Shown in pieces: positions 28,390 to 39,424 of a DNA stretch of 64,000 nucleotides (its first letter is position 1; every line of letters starts with the position of its first letter). Under the pieces are notes generated by a model, which was given only the letters and a program-made list of their open reading frames with translations, did not search any database and was not told the origin of the DNA. The stretch comes from Arion vulgaris (Eukaryota > Mollusca > Gastropoda > Stylommatophora > Arionidae), in NCBI GenBank assembly GCA_020796225.1, contig CM036767.1:15220427-15284426 (forward strand), in the 5' to 3' direction. The position numbers and the translations under genes were made by a program.

Positions 28390-28655
28390 CTTCCTCTTCT
28401 TCTTCTTTTCAACTCTCAACGGAGCACAGGTCTGTAACAAACTTCTTCCAGCTCTTCCTCTCTCTTGCCATCCCTTCCAATTCTTTCCATGTTTTACCTA
28501 TCCTTTTAATATCAGCCTTCAGTTCTTTTCTCCGGGTATGTCTAGGCCTTCCCCCACTACTCTTTCCCTGCGGGTTCCAAAACAGTGCCTGTCTTGCAAT
28601 GCTTCCGGTCAGTCTTCTCAATATGTGTCCTATCCATCGCCAGTGTCTGTCCGCT
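28390..28655 (-). mobile_element. LINE C-terminal fragment
   Basis: Minus frame reads GSIARQALFWNPQGKSSGGR, PRHTRRKELKADIKRIGKTW and MARERKSWKKFVTDLCSVES. Confidence 0.85.
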
Positions 28656-28831
28656 AAAGCTTACATCATAATTAATTAGACATGTCTCTCTCTCTGTTGC
28701 TGTCACATCATAGTTCGTTGTAGTTAGTTTACTATATTTAAAGTAAAACTATGCCACATATCTTAGCTGTGCTGGTTTGGGAAAACACATCTTTGTGACA
28801 ACTTTTATAGTACCACAAAATTGGAAGATAG

Positions 28832-29094
28832 GGTTTAAAGGGGTTGTAAAGCCGAAGGATTGACTTCATTGCACCGGGTTTTACCTCATATGGCTCGGTC
28901 CTCTCTGCAGAAATGGCACGCCACCTGCCGAGAGTATTGCATAAAGCACGAACTCTGTAGCTCCAACAACAATCCTAGGGTCTCTGTAAAAACTGCATTC
29001 GTGAACAGAACATCGCGGTCCGGATTCGAACCCACGACCTTCGACTCGCAAGACAAAGGGCATAACCCCTTAGTCACAGAGACCCCCACCCCCA
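28832..29094 (-). mobile_element. SINE-C with 13-bp target duplication
   Basis: Flanked by AATTGGAAGATAG (28,819-28,831) and AATTGGAAGGTAG (29,095-29,107). Contains GGATTCGAACCCACGACCTT, the reverse of the tRNA-like B box region. Confidence 0.92.
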
Positions 29095-29199
29095 ATTGGA
29101 AGGTAGCAGCGAAGAAACTATTAAACTTCACGGAATTTCAAGCTTTACTTTACCGGATTTCATTCCTGTATTTCTTTATTAAAGCTTGACATGGTTCCA

Positions 29200-29458
29200 C
29201 GCCCCGTGTGTTGCTGGTGCCCACAGGCAGAGCAAAGAATAGTAGCACTGGGACCTACAAGGCATGTCGTAAGAGGTGAATGTGGTAGGAGCCTAGGGAA
29301 GCTACCCTAGTAAATACAAACGTATCAGAAATCGGATGTGCTGACCTACTTGTAAGTGCATAACTGACACAACGCACAATTGTTCTTAGGCTCAGATCAC
29401 ATACAAATCACAAAGAGTGGTTAACAAGTTGTCGACGTGGAACGTTCAAAGACGGCAT
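29200..29458 (+). mobile_element. SINE-A
   Basis: GCCCCGTGTGTTGCTGGTGC head, CATGTCGTAAGAGGTGAATG, CTAGTAAATACAAAC and GTTAACAAGTTGTCGACGTG. Confidence 0.9.
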
Positions 29459-29474
29459 GGTTCCAGATTTGTCT

Positions 29475-30025
29475 TGATTTCTCAAGCTTCAAATCTTTGT
29501 TGTGTATCTTGTGTATCATTCAGTAAATATCTTTGATGCGTAGCTTATGTATCTATGAGTAAATATCTTTCTTATGTAACTTGTGTATCATTGAGTAAAA
29601 TTCTTTGTAATATAATTTGTGTATCATTGAGTAAATATCTTTCTTACGTAACTTGTGTATTATTGAGTAAAATTCTTTGTAATATAATTTGTGTATCATT
29701 GAGTAAATATCTTTCTTACGTAACTTGTGTATCATTGAGTAAATATCTTTGTTATATAACTTGTGTATCATTGAGTACATATCTTTGTTGTGTAACTTGT
29801 GTATCATTGAGTAAATATCTTTGTTACATAACTTGTGTATCATTGAGTAAATATCTTTGTTGGGTAACTTGTGTATCATTGAGTACATATCTTTGTTGTG
29901 TAACTTGTGTATCATTGAGTACATATCTTTGTTGTGTAACCCGTGTATCATTGAGTAAATATCTTTGTTGTGTATCATTGAGTACACATCTTTGTTATGT
30001 AACGTGTGTATCATTGAGGAATTCA
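29475..30025. repeat. 36-bp minisatellite, about 15 copies
   Basis: Unit ACTTGTGTATCATTGAGTAA plus ATATCTTTGTTATGTA. 36 bp is a multiple of 3, giving 12-residue repeats on both strands (SLSKYLCYVTCV / KDIYSMIHKLHN); not coding. Confidence 0.95.
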
Positions 30026-30109
30026 GTAACAGAAAGCTTACAATGGCAGACCTGGTGATGAGTTCGGCCCACTACCCCCTTTAACTTCCCTAACTCTAAG
30101 ATTGAGAAA

Positions 30110-30235
30110 TTGATGTATATGACCATCATCATTGCACTTCGGTGAATAACCATGTGTGATCCGATCTCTTTCTTACACAGGGGGATCTCAGCGGCAGTGC
30201 ACGCACAACCTAGCACCGGCGAGGGTTCCCGATGT
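30110..30235 (-). mobile_element. SINE-F tail module
   Basis: CATCATCATTGCACTTCGGT, CGATCTCTTTCTTACACAGG, GATCTCAGCGGCAGTGCACG, CACCGGCGAGGG. Confidence 0.8.
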
Positions 30236-30239
30236 AATT

Positions 30240-30372
30240 TTGAAGATGGTGAAGATACTTTGTCCACAGTAAACATGGTCTTCTGCAACAGAACATCAGG
30301 AAAGAAGGCGAGAGGAAGATCACGAAAAAGATGGTTAGATGGTATAGCAGAATCCTGTCAAATAACATAAAT
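30240..30372 (+). mobile_element. LINE C-terminal fragment
   Basis: Reads MVFCNRTSGKKARGRSRKRW and LDGIAESCQIT, then a stop. Confidence 0.65.
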
Positions 30373-30414
30373 AATAAATCATTATAAATATCACATAAAT
30401 AATTAAAAAATAAC

Positions 30415-31335
30415 AATCGCCAAAAGCCACCAGAACAGCGCAAGACAAAAACAGAAAACCATGACACTGGGCAACAACCCGGTAACAGTGTGACGACAAA
30501 AGCCACCAGAACAGCGCAAGACAAAAACAGAAAACCATGACACTGGGCAACAACCCGGTAACAGTGTGACGACAAAAGCCACCAGAACAGCGCAAGACAA
30601 AAACAGAAAACCATGACACTGGGCAACAACCCGGTAACAGTGTGACGACAAAAGCCACCAGAACAGCGCAAGACAAAAACAGAAAACCATGACACTGGGC
30701 AACAACCCGGTAACAGTGTGACGACAAAAGCCACCAGAACAGCGCAAGACAAAACAGAAAACCATGACACTGGGCAACAACCCGGTAACAGTGTGACGAC
30801 AAAAGCACCAGAACAGCGCAAGACAAAACGAAAACCAGTGACGACTGGGCAACAACCCGGTAACAGTGTGACGACAAAGCCACCAGAACAGCGCAGACAA
30901 AAAGAAACCATGACACTGGGCAACAACCTGGTAACAGTGTGACGACAAAAGCCACCAGAACAGCGCAAGACAGAAAACCATGACACTGGGCAACAACCCG
31001 GTAACAGTGTGATGACACTGGGCAACAACCCGGTAACAGTGTGACGACATTGAGCAACAACCCGGTAACAGTGTGACGACACTGGGCAGCAACCCGGTAA
31101 CAGTGTGACGACACTGGGCAGCAACCCGGTAACAGTGTGACGACACTGGGCAACAACCCGGTAACAGTGTGACGACACTGGGCAACAACCGGTAACAGTG
31201 TGACGACACTGGGCAACAACCTGGTAACAGTGTGACGACACTGGGCAACAACCCGGTAACAGTGTGACGACACTGGGCAACAACCCGGTAACAGTGTGAC
31301 GACACTGGGCAACAACCCGGTAACAGTGTGACCAC
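30415..31335. repeat. higher-order minisatellite, 76-bp then 32-bp units
   Basis: From about 30,420 to 30,990 a unit of about 76 bp repeats eight times: a 44-bp part (AAAAGCCACCAGAACAGCGC, AAGACAAAAACAGAAAACCATG) plus ACACTGGGCAACAACCCGGT and AACAGTGTGACG. From 31,010 to 31,330 only the 32-bp second part repeats, about ten times. Minus-strand frames of more than 300 codons come from this structure. Confidence 0.95.
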
Positions 31336-31384
31336 AAAAGAAAAAGAAGATATTTTGTAAGAATTTTTATTTCTAATCTTGCTA

Positions 31385-31430
31385 ATGAATTTTGACCAGG
31401 CAGCGGCTTTCCAGCCTGCTCTTTTCAGAA
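31385..31430 (-). mobile_element. SINE-F fragment
   Basis: AATGAATTTTGACCAGGCAG and CGGCTTTCCAGCCTGCTCTT only. Confidence 0.6.
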
Positions 31431-31599
31431 AGTATAAATATTAATCTTCAGCCAGGTGACTAGACCATCGAGTTACCGGGAATTGAACACCGTTGACTAG
31501 TCAGACTAATATGAGTTCCATGATTAAAGTCCTGCAGTAACACTCATGGACATACATTACAGCCTAACTGACAGAGGATTCTCTTCTTGTCGATCTTCT

Positions 31600-32305
31600 T
31601 TTTAGCCATTTTGATCATTCTTATTGTGATATATAATATATAGCCGTCCATCGCAAGCGATGATGACAACAATCTCAGACGTGTGCTGTTGCACCTCTCT
31701 GGTGTGTGCGGAGGTGACTGTAGAGTCAATCCTAGAACAGAATCCCCGACCACAGGTGGTGCATACATGATCAAGGTTAGACATATGCGTGTTGTGTGCT
31801 CTTGTCTTTTCGCGCTGCTCATTTTCTCTGTGACTCAACAATACGATGATTCTCAGCTATTCGGGTTCCTCTTTTGTTGTTACAGCGCCACATTCGGCGA
31901 TCTTGCGCAAGGATTCCCAGCACGTATTGTCTATATCGAAGCATTTCAGAGACACTTTAAGAGTGTCTTTAAAGCGTTTTTCTGTCCACCAGCTAAACGT
32001 CTGCCCCCTTCAAGCTCGCCATACATCAACTGTTTTGGGATGCGTTTATCAGGCATTCGAGCAACGTGACCGACCCATCTCAGTTGGGCCTTCTGCAACA
32101 GGGTGTTGACGCTTGGGATCTTTGCTCTTGTGAGGACTTCGCTGTCTGGAATTTTGTCCTGCCAGTTTATTTTTAGTATTCTGCGTAGACAGCTTGTGTG
32201 GAAATGGTTTAATTTTCTTGCGTGTCTGCTTACACTGTCCATGTCTCGCTTGCGTATAGCAGCGTGGTTAGCACTATGGCCTGGTAAACTTTCAGCTTTA
32301 AACAG
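31600..32305 (-). mobile_element. endonuclease-RT LINE, C-terminus and 3' end
   Basis: Minus frame reads RKLNHFHTSCLRRILKINWQ, DKIPDSEVLTRAKIPSVNTL and LRWVGHVARMPDKRIPKQLM, then the 3' region with TTGCACCTCTCTGGTGTGTG. This is the opposite orientation of 26,150-26,540. Confidence 0.85.
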
Positions 32306-32520
32306 CCTTTGACAAGAACGGTTTTTTACGTCACATTTTCAGTACCATTTGGAGCTTTGGTGCTTATCCTTCGGCGATGTGTCCGATTTCAGCCACCGTT
32401 TACTATGTTAGCTCTCAGTCAGCCTTTGGCTGTCCCAGCCGACCTGCAAGACAGCAGGTTTGGCCGAGGATTGAAAGTGACCGTCTACTGCTACAGTAGA
32501 GAGCATCTTCAGGGTGACCA
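32305..32520 (-). repeat. SINE-like dispersed repeat
   Basis: Shares TTTACGTCACATTTTCAG and CAGCCTTTGGCTGTCCC with 34,437-34,570 and, reversed, 8,668-8,800. Confidence 0.55.
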
Positions 32521-32559
32521 GGAGGACTGACATAATGAGCAGGCATTTATACTTGTTAC

Positions 32560-33005
32560 ATACTTATTCCTCTCCCCTTCTCGTGAAGCATGGGGTCTCA
32601 ACAGTTGTTTGCCACTTTTCTCGGCCTCTAACTGTTTTCTTTATGACATCCCAGGATAGCTCAGCATTCTTCAACTCCTCAGAAGACTCCATGTTCTGGT
32701 CTGTTTAGGACGTCCCTTTTCAGTTTTCCCTGGGGACTCCACTCAAGTGCTTGTCTAGTGACACTCGACTGTCTTCCTTAGGGTATGCCAGACACATCGC
32801 CATTTTTTCATTCTAACCTGGTTATCATGGGTTACTGTCATGTAATTATCAACAGGTCTTCTTTTGAAACTCTATCATACTATCTCAGTCTGAGAATACA
32901 CAGAAGACATCCGTTGATAAATGTCTAAATCTTATTTGTATTTAACTTTGTGACTCGCCATGTTTCCAAGCCATAAGCAACACAGATTTCACATTTGCGA
33001 TGAAT
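32560..33005 (-). mobile_element. possible LINE fragment
   Basis: The end GTGACTCGCCATGTTTCCAA resembles the reversed W-x-GES motif seen in other LINE copies here, but the body has no clear frame. Confidence 0.35.
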
Positions 33006-33229
33006 ATCCTGAGCTTTATTTTAGTGGAGATGTCTGTAGATGTCCACATTGTATATGTAGCACAAATACTAGTACACCAGGATATAGCATATAATAGGAT
33101 AAGGGATCTCTATGGTAAAGGAGTTAAGATATTTGCCTGGCGTTCTGGAGGATGTGGTTTCGAAACCGGACAGTCACATGTACAATTTGTTCATGAGTTC
33201 CATACCTTCTTCTACTCTTAACGCCTCTT

Positions 33230-33545
33230 GAAGCATAAAGCACCAACATATTTCCTCCAAACCGATATGTCTTGAGCAAGCCAGTTTAGTTCCTTCCAGG
33301 TCTTTCACGCCTCCTCTCTTTCTTTGTCTACATTTCGTCTCCATGTCTCTCTAGGTCGCCTCCTACCTCTCTTGCCTCCTAGATTTCATTTCAAAGTCAC
33401 ATGTGGTTGTCTGGACTTCTACACACTTAATGTATGTCCCAACCACTTACACACGTTTTATTTCATCGATACTGTTGATGCCTGTGCGCCGGGTGATCTC
33501 AGTAATTTGTATTCTCTGGTCCCAGCGAATTCTTCAGAGACACTT
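33230..33545 (-). mobile_element. LINE C-terminal fragment
   Basis: The minus strand encodes a GRRRPRETWRRN-like stretch followed by EGTKLACSRHIGLEEICWCF, typical of a LINE C-terminus. Broken frame. Confidence 0.6.
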
Positions 33546-33574
33546 TCCCTCAAATCCTTTTTTTCTTATTCGAA

Positions 33575-33830
33575 CCCTCCTTATCGACCACTTGTCAATA
33601 CCACTCTGTGTGATTTGTATGCGATATGAGCCTAAGAGCGATTGTACGTTGCGCCAGTTGCGCAAGTACAAGTAGACCAGCACATCCAATTTCTGCGTTG
33701 TTTTTTATTTACTAGGGTACAATCCCTAGGGCCTACATCATTCGCCTCTTACGACATGCATTGTAGGTTTGCAGTGTTACTATTCTTTGCTTCCCTTGCG
33801 AGCCCAGACCCAACACGGGCGAAATCTCAA
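33575..33830 (-). mobile_element. SINE-A
   Basis: TTATCGACCACTTGTCAATA, TGATTTGTATGCGATATGAG, TACAAGTAGACCAGCACATC, CGCCTCTTACGACATGCATT, AACACGGGCG. Confidence 0.9.
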
Positions 33831-33904
33831 AGCCTCTTATGCAACTGTCTGTCTTGATACTTGTTTTCCATATCTCTGAGCTACTGTGTTCTTGTTTTGT
33901 GTAA

Positions 33905-33998
33905 CATTTTTCGGCAGATGGTGTGCCATTTCTGCCGACAGGGGCGAGTTATATAGGAAACACGGTGCAATGAAGTCAATCTTTTGCCTTTAGACGTT
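33905..33998 (+). mobile_element. SINE-C 3' fragment
   Basis: TTCGGCAGATGGTGTGCCAT and CACGGTGCAATGAAGTCAAT. Confidence 0.75.
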
Positions 33999-34277
33999 GT
34001 TTTTTAAATATGATAAAGATATGAGTTGTTAAATGCCTCACAGTTCTTGACATTTCTATTAGGAAGAGAGCTAACCACTTCATTGTCATCAGTTCCCGTC
34101 GGTCTCATTATGTCAAGTAAGAGTGCAGAAGACAGGAACAACAAGCTGCTCGCTAAAATGAGCAGTTTTTTTTCTGCCTTGTTTCTGTAGCTGTTTGCTT
34201 TTATACAGTGCCACATCACCGGTCCCACGCCCTTCCGCTCTTAGCCTTCTTTTGCGACATGTGAGAACAGACAGTGG

Positions 34278-34390
34278 TTCTCCCTCTCTCTCTCTCTCTC
34301 CCTCTCTCTCTCTCTCTCTCCCCTCTCTCTCTCCTCTCTCTCTCTCTCCTCTCTCTCTCCTCTCCTCTCTCTCTCTCTCTCTCTCTCATG
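34278..34390. repeat. (TC)n/(CCTCT)n microsatellite
   Basis: About 110 bp of CTCTCTCC pattern. Ser/Leu-rich and Glu/Arg-rich frames on either strand are artefacts. Confidence 0.95.
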
Positions 34391-34436
34391 ATCTTTCTTT
34401 TGGCCATTTTGATCATTCTTATTATGATATATAAAC

Positions 34437-34570
34437 AGCCTTTGCCAAGAACGTAATTTTACGTCACATCGTCCGGTTTCAGCCCGCGTTTACTGGGTTT
34501 CGCTCTCCGTCAGCCTTTAGCTGTCCCCAGCCTACCTGCAAGGCAACAGATTACAGTGGTTCTATTCTTC
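34437..34570 (-). repeat. SINE-like dispersed repeat
   Basis: TTGCCAAGAACGTAATTTTA, CGTTTACTGGGTTTCGCTCT and CAGCCTTTAGCTGTCCCCAG match 32,305-32,480. Confidence 0.6.
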
Positions 34571-34915
34571 GATACTCCGAAAACCAAAAAAGGGAAATTA
34601 CTAGTTAACGATCTCTCTAACTTTCCTTACATAACTAAACAAATCTGAGTTACATTTACAGCAGAATCGACTTACACAGAGAAGCTATCTTTTTTTCTAT
34701 TCTCCCAATAAGACTGCTTTCTAAACACTGGAATTAGATCTGAAGAGGAAATTCTATTTCTGAAAATATTTTGGACTGTACAATTTTCATGGCGATGTTT
34801 ATAATTTATTTGTTGTAGGGAAAAAAATACATGTAATAACATCCTTGATTAAACAAAGTTCTTTTGTTCACATCTATTTTATTTCTATTTCATGTTTGAT
34901 TCTTTGTATCTGATT
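34570..34915. other. unassigned sequence
   Basis: AT-rich DNA without recognised repeat or coding potential. Confidence 0.45.
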
Positions 34916-34917
34916 CT

Positions 34918-35156
34918 CCTTCTTCTTCTTTGCGTTCGTTCTTTACGACCAATTTTAATCATTCTTTGTGATATGTTTTATCTTTTCCATGAACGTGTAT
35001 ACGTTGCACATTGGTTTGGTAGGCCCCTAAACGTATAGACTTTTACACGTTTAGGACACATGCATCTAATTTCAGCCAAACCTTACGACATGCGGGTCAG
35101 ATAACAGTGGTTCTATTCTTTGCACCCCAAATTTGGGCCCGGTAACCACTCGGGCG
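34918..35156 (-). mobile_element. SINE-B with 12-bp target duplication
   Basis: Target duplication GTATCTGATTCT at 34,906-34,917 and 35,157-35,168. Tail CTTCTTCTTCTTTGCG. Confidence 0.93.
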
Positions 35157-35159
35157 GTA

Positions 35160-35300
35160 TCTGATTCTATTTTACTAAGTTTTGGGGAAACCTGACAGAC
35201 CTGAAGCTGATTGACTGGCCAGTATGTGGCCCACAGTATATTAGGCGCATGACTAGAGATCGAGGAAGAAAAAGAATTCCATGTTCGCATTTATCAGGTC
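35160..35300 (+). mobile_element. jockey-like LINE 3' fragment
   Basis: GGGGAAACCTGACAGACCTG, CCACAGTATATTAGGCGCAT and GACTAGAGATCGAGGAAGAA, the same 3' end as 44,230-44,330. Confidence 0.7.
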
Positions 35301-35319
35301 TCCGTCACACACGATTTTT

Positions 35320-35440
35320 CATTCCTTTTATTTACTAGAGTAGCTTCTCTAGGTCCCTATCTCAGTCGCTTCTTACGACATGCTTTGTAGGTCGCAGCGT
35401 TACAATTCATTTCTCCCAATGCGGGCAACAAACGGGCGTC
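35320..35440 (-). mobile_element. SINE-A 5'-half fragment
   Basis: CCTTTTATTTACTAGAGTAG, CTCAGTCGCTTCTTACGACA and GCAACAAACGGGCG. Confidence 0.75.
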
Positions 35441-35739
35441 GATGATAATCAAACTTTAAAGCATCTGGTCTAAAAAAAAGCACACACACACACAAGGACA
35501 ATATATTTTGGAGGAAAGGCTCTAGTTTAACACACTCAAAGCTTGTCTTGAATTTTAGCATAATGTTAATCATTAAAACACTCAGATTAATCGTTAACCG
35601 TGTCATTTTGTTGTCACAAAGAATGGATACTGATTTGGCTACGGAATCTAACGGAAAAACGAGAGCATAAATTGACTTTGAAATGAGGGTTCTAATCCAG
35701 GAATTACAGGAGACTTTCTTGCAAACAATGCCCCGATTT

Positions 35740-35935
35740 AAGCGGGCAGAAGTATGGACAGAGCCGATGTCATCAATGCGGTACGCTCTCATTAATGTGA
35801 TATGGACGAGTCTCAGACACTGGAACGAGTGCGAGAATTAGAAGTTAATTTGAACATGCCAAACAGTGTCGTCTTCGTGGTAGAGAGAGAAGGTATACTA
35901 ATCAACTTCTCATGGGCACGGTGAGCAATGGACTT
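35740..35935 (+). mobile_element. LINE RNase H tail fragment
   Basis: Same family as 13,520-13,900 in the other orientation; GAGAGAGAAGGTATACTAAT and CAACTTCTCATGGGCACGGT encode the ANQLLMGT end. Confidence 0.7.
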
Positions 35936-35944
35936 AAGGATGGC

Positions 35945-36155
35945 TGCGCCCGTCTGCCCAGCGTGTTCGTAGCGCGTTGGACTACGGGTGACTATCCCTC
36001 TGTGTGCGCGGGTTCAATTCCGCGGGATGGCAGAAAAAGACACAGATTCCCCAGATTTACGGTGTTCGTGGCACCGAACCGAAGGTTACGATGTCCATGG
36101 CACCGAGCCGAAGAGCTGAAAAGCTCAAGTGCTTCTGGATCGGTTGAAAAAAAAA
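35945..36155 (+). mobile_element. SINE-D
   Basis: CGCCCGTCTGCCCAGCGTGT, GGGTTCAATTCCGCGGGATG and CAAGTGCTTCTGGATCGG, with an A tail. Confidence 0.93.
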
Positions 36156-36177
36156 AATGATGGCTGCTGCAGCGAAG

Positions 36178-36418
36178 GAGGGTCTCTGTGGCTAAGTGGT
36201 TACGCCCTTTGCCTTGTGGGTCGAAGGTCGTGGGTTCGAATCCGGACAGCGTCGTTCTGTTCACGGGGCAGTTTTTCCAGAGATCCTATGATTATTGCTG
36301 GAGCTACGGGTTCGTGCTTTGTGCAATACTCTCGACATGTGGCGTGCCATTTCTGCGGAGAAGGACCTAGCCATATTGGGTAAAACCCCGTGTAATGAAG
36401 TCAATCCTTCGGTTTTAA
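36178..36418 (+). mobile_element. SINE-C, full length
   Basis: GGTCTCTGTGGCTAAGTGGT (A-box region), GGTTCGAATCCGG (B box), GGCGTGCCATTTCTGCGGAG and AATGAAGTCAATCCTTCGGT. Confidence 0.93.
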
Positions 36419-36554
36419 AACCCTTTTATACAGAGTACGCATGGGAATGCCCAATGTGCCATGACGTCGATCGCGTAAAATAGCAAAAGTGGAGTTTCAA
36501 AGGATGCTGGATGGATAGTACAATTCTAACCTCATAAGTCCCGTGCTGGTTGCT

Positions 36555-36600
36555 ACAGATCAGCGGTTCTCAGCCTATGTATTAGTAATTTTCTACCGGA
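36555..36600 (+). mobile_element. possible hAT MITE end
   Basis: CAGCGGTTCTCAGCCTATGT looks like a hAT-type terminus. No matching right end was found. Confidence 0.35.
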
Positions 36601-36850
36601 GTGGATAAGGAAAACAGCATTCCTGCTGTTAGTTCCCATGTTAAATCATCATCATCATCAGTCTCCACATCGAAGGTTGGCTGCAATGAATCTCCAGCAC
36701 CCTCTGTCTTTCGCCTTGGTGTTGCACACTGCCAGACTGTAACCTGTCCATTTCTTAAAGTTTCCCTCCCACTTATCTCTCGGTCTTCCTCTTGCTCTTC
36801 CCCCTCAACTTTCCCCTCTAGTAAATGTTTTAGCATGGTGTCATGTCTTT
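36600..36850 (-). mobile_element. LINE C-terminal fragment
   Basis: Minus frame reads MLKHLLEGKVEGEEQEEDRE, GRETLRNGQVTVWQCATPRR, then a Glu/Asp-rich end from ATCATCATCATCAG. Fits LINE tails, weakly. Confidence 0.5.
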
Positions 36851-37034
36851 TTATGTACCCACAAATGTTAGTCCCCTATAGCCTTTTCAGACATTATGGT
36901 ATGAAGTATTTTTCACTTCACATTTCTAGTTTCTAGTATGTAGGTAGGCCAATTCTTGTTCTCATGTGTGAAACGTTGAGTGTTACATGCAGTAGTAACT
37001 CAAGGCTATTTTGAATCTCTAGAAAGTATAACGG

Positions 37035-37515
37035 TATAAGACATGGCTCTAGTAACGTATACGTTAAAGCATTTTGATCTCTATGTAACGTATAACAGTA
37101 TAAGAGAACTATATTGCAGTCTCTATGTAACGTATAACGGTATAAGAGAACTATATTGAAGTCTCTATGTAACGTATAACGGTATAAGATAACTATATTG
37201 AAGTCTCTATGTAACGTATAACAGTATAAGAGAACTATATTGCAGTCTCTATGTAACGTATAACGGTATAAGAGAACTATATTGAAGTCTCTATGTAACG
37301 TATAACGGTATAAGAGAACTATATTGAAGTCTCTATGTAACGTATAACGGTATAAGAGGACTATATTGCAGTCTCTATGTAACGTATAACGGTATAAGAG
37401 GACTATATTGAAGTCTCTATGTAACGTATACCGGTATAAGAGGACTATATTGAAGTCTCTATGTAACGTATAACAGTATAAGAGAACTATATTGAAGTAT
37501 CTATGTAACGTAGAG
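37035..37515. repeat. 42-bp minisatellite, about 11 copies, from a LINE 3' end
   Basis: Unit TCTCTATGTAACGTATAACG plus GTATAAGAGAACTATATTGAAG. The CTATGTAACGTATAACGGTA portion is the 3' terminus of LINEs at 25,990 and 60,930. The ORF on the minus strand is an artefact. Confidence 0.93.
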
Positions 37516-37945
37516 GTTAGTTGTTCACCTCTCGTGCAAAAGGCACTCGGTTGATTCCCTCGTGGATTCATCTGGATATTTTTTCAGAGATCTCTGATCT
37601 CAGTGTAGGTGAGATCGAGTTCCTAGTCCTATCGGAGACGGACGATAAAACGTAGGTCCCGTGTTCAATTTGAGCACGTAAAAGAACCATTAGCAGATCA
37701 AAATCGAGTAGAACAGGCTGGAAAGCCGCTGACCTGACAACACTCATTTGATAGATTAAAAATAACATTCTGACAAAATATCTTCATCATCTTAAATAAT
37801 TACATTAGGGACCCTCGCCGGTGCTACGGAGTTCGTACACTGCAGCCGAGATCTTCCTGTGTAAGAAAGAGATCGGAACACATGGTTACTCACTGAAGTG
37901 CAATATGATGGTTCTATCCAATCAATCAAACAAACAAATAGTGTA
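37516..37945 (+). mobile_element. SINE-F, full length
   Basis: AGGTTAGTTGTTCACCTCTC head, CCCTCGTGG, AGTTCCTAGTCCTATCGGAG, GGCTGGAAAGCCGCTGACCT, then the tail module GACCCTCGCCGGTGCTACGG and AATCAATCAAACAAAC. Confidence 0.9.
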
Positions 37946-37948
37946 ACC

Positions 37949-38432
37949 ATAGATTCCCAAACTTTTTCGGCCCACCGCCCACTTTGCACGACATAAACTT
38001 TGTAACGCCCCCCATTTGCAGTCTAAACTACGCCCCCCACCACCCATTTCATGCATAAATTTTCTCTCGACCCATAGAAAATTTTAAGTCATTATACATT
38101 TCGCACATACATGCTCAATTTCTCTACATGAATTTATATATATTTCTGAACATAGAAAAATTGGATGACAAAATGGATCGTGTAAGACGGACAAGATGAA
38201 TTTGAATGTAGAATTCAAATTTTTAATGATTATCGCAAAATCACGAAAATAATTTATTTTAAAATATTTAAGATTAATTTTTTTTTAGGAGACATCGACC
38301 GCTAATCGTCTGAACACCTCCAAAATTATTTGGAACCTAATACCACAGTGCCCATCTCCCCTCCTCCCTAGAGCGTTTCAGCCCCCCTCCCCCACCCACT
38401 GAGGAGGTACCGCCCACTACGGAAATGCTGCT
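37949..38432. mobile_element. hAT-type MITE (about 480 bp)
   Basis: Left end TAGATTCCCAAACTTTTTCG and right end GTACCGCCCACTACGGAAAT, GCTG, which are inverted relatives of each other (GGCGGT/ACCGCC). A paralogue is at 48,356-48,823. Target duplication not clear. Confidence 0.75.
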
Positions 38433-38564
38433 GTACATCAACCAGTGAACTACACCAGGGGAAATAATTCATTAAATTTATTGTATTTAAGAAGAACGTT
38501 GAAATCGAATGATTACTGTCCCTAGTTCAAAATTTTTAAAATTAAGAACATTTTCTTCAAACGA

Positions 38565-38805
38565 TTCATATCGACTACTTGTTAAACCACTCTTTGTTAT
38601 ATGTATGTGATCTGAGCCTAGGAACGATTGTAATTTGCCATGCGCCTACAAGTAGGCCTGCACATTCTATTTCTGCAACGCTTTTTATTTACTAGGGTAG
38701 CTTTCCTAGGCCCCTTCCTTAGTCGCCTCTTACGACATGCCTTGTAGGTCGCAGTGTTACTATTCTTTGCTCCTTTGCGAGCCCCAGCAATACACGAGCG
38801 GAGTA
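38565..38805 (-). mobile_element. SINE-A
   Basis: ATATCGACTACTTGTTAAAC, TACAAGTAGGCCTGCACATT, CGCCTCTTACGACATGCCTT, ACACGAGCG. Confidence 0.88.
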
Positions 38806-39113
38806 CCCACTTGATTGCAGTTAAAGAGTGGGAGCATCATTAAATGTCAAATCGCAAAATAAAACTCCTTAAACAAACTCCGAGCGCTCTTTTTCGAAAG
38901 ATTTATGACGCTCGAAGTTTTAAACGTTTTCACTTTCACTATAACTGTGCCCACCGTTGTGGCACTTCCAGGTCAGGCGCAATTTTAATATATTGTATAA
39001 CGGTGCAAGATTAATATAATAATATTACATGCTGTGGGTTCCTGTGTCAGATTGATTAATCAGTCTTATTATTCTTCCTCTGAGATGCACAGTCACGCTC
39101 GTACACTAGAGGA

Positions 39114-39362
39114 AGGTTTTAAGAGTTATTAAGCCGAAGGATTGACTTCATTGCACCGGGTTTTACCCCATATGGCTCTGTCCTCTCCGCAGAAATGGCA
39201 CGTCACCTGCCGAGAGTATTGCACAAAGCACGAACTCCGTAGCTCCAGCAACAATCCTAGGGGTCTTTGGAGAAAACTGCACTCGTGACCAGAACGGCGC
39301 GGTCCGGTTCGAACCCACGACCTTCGACTCACAAGGCAAAGGGCTTAGCCACAGAGATCCCC
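39114..39362 (-). mobile_element. SINE-C with 11-bp target duplication
   Basis: ACACTAGAGGA at 39,103-39,113 and 39,363-39,373. GGTTCGAACCCACGACCTTC marks the reversed tRNA-like head. Confidence 0.93.
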
Positions 39363-39424
39363 ACACTAGAGGAGGAATCTTTGATTATGTTAGGAAATAT
39401 ATATGTTTGTAATTATCTTGTTCA

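Noticed and set aside
29553..30058. Paired open frames of 153-167 codons
   Set aside because: A 36-bp array; the same artefact.
30210..31337. Minus-strand open frames of 310-375 codons
   Set aside because: They are in three overlapping frames of a tandem array with GC-rich units lacking stops; periodic residues (SSHCYRVVAQC) only reflect the repeat.
36178..36250. tRNA gene
   Set aside because: A and B boxes are present but the cloverleaf is incomplete and the sequence is the head of SINE-C, found in several copies with identical 3' bodies. The same applies to the heads of SINE-D, E, F and J.
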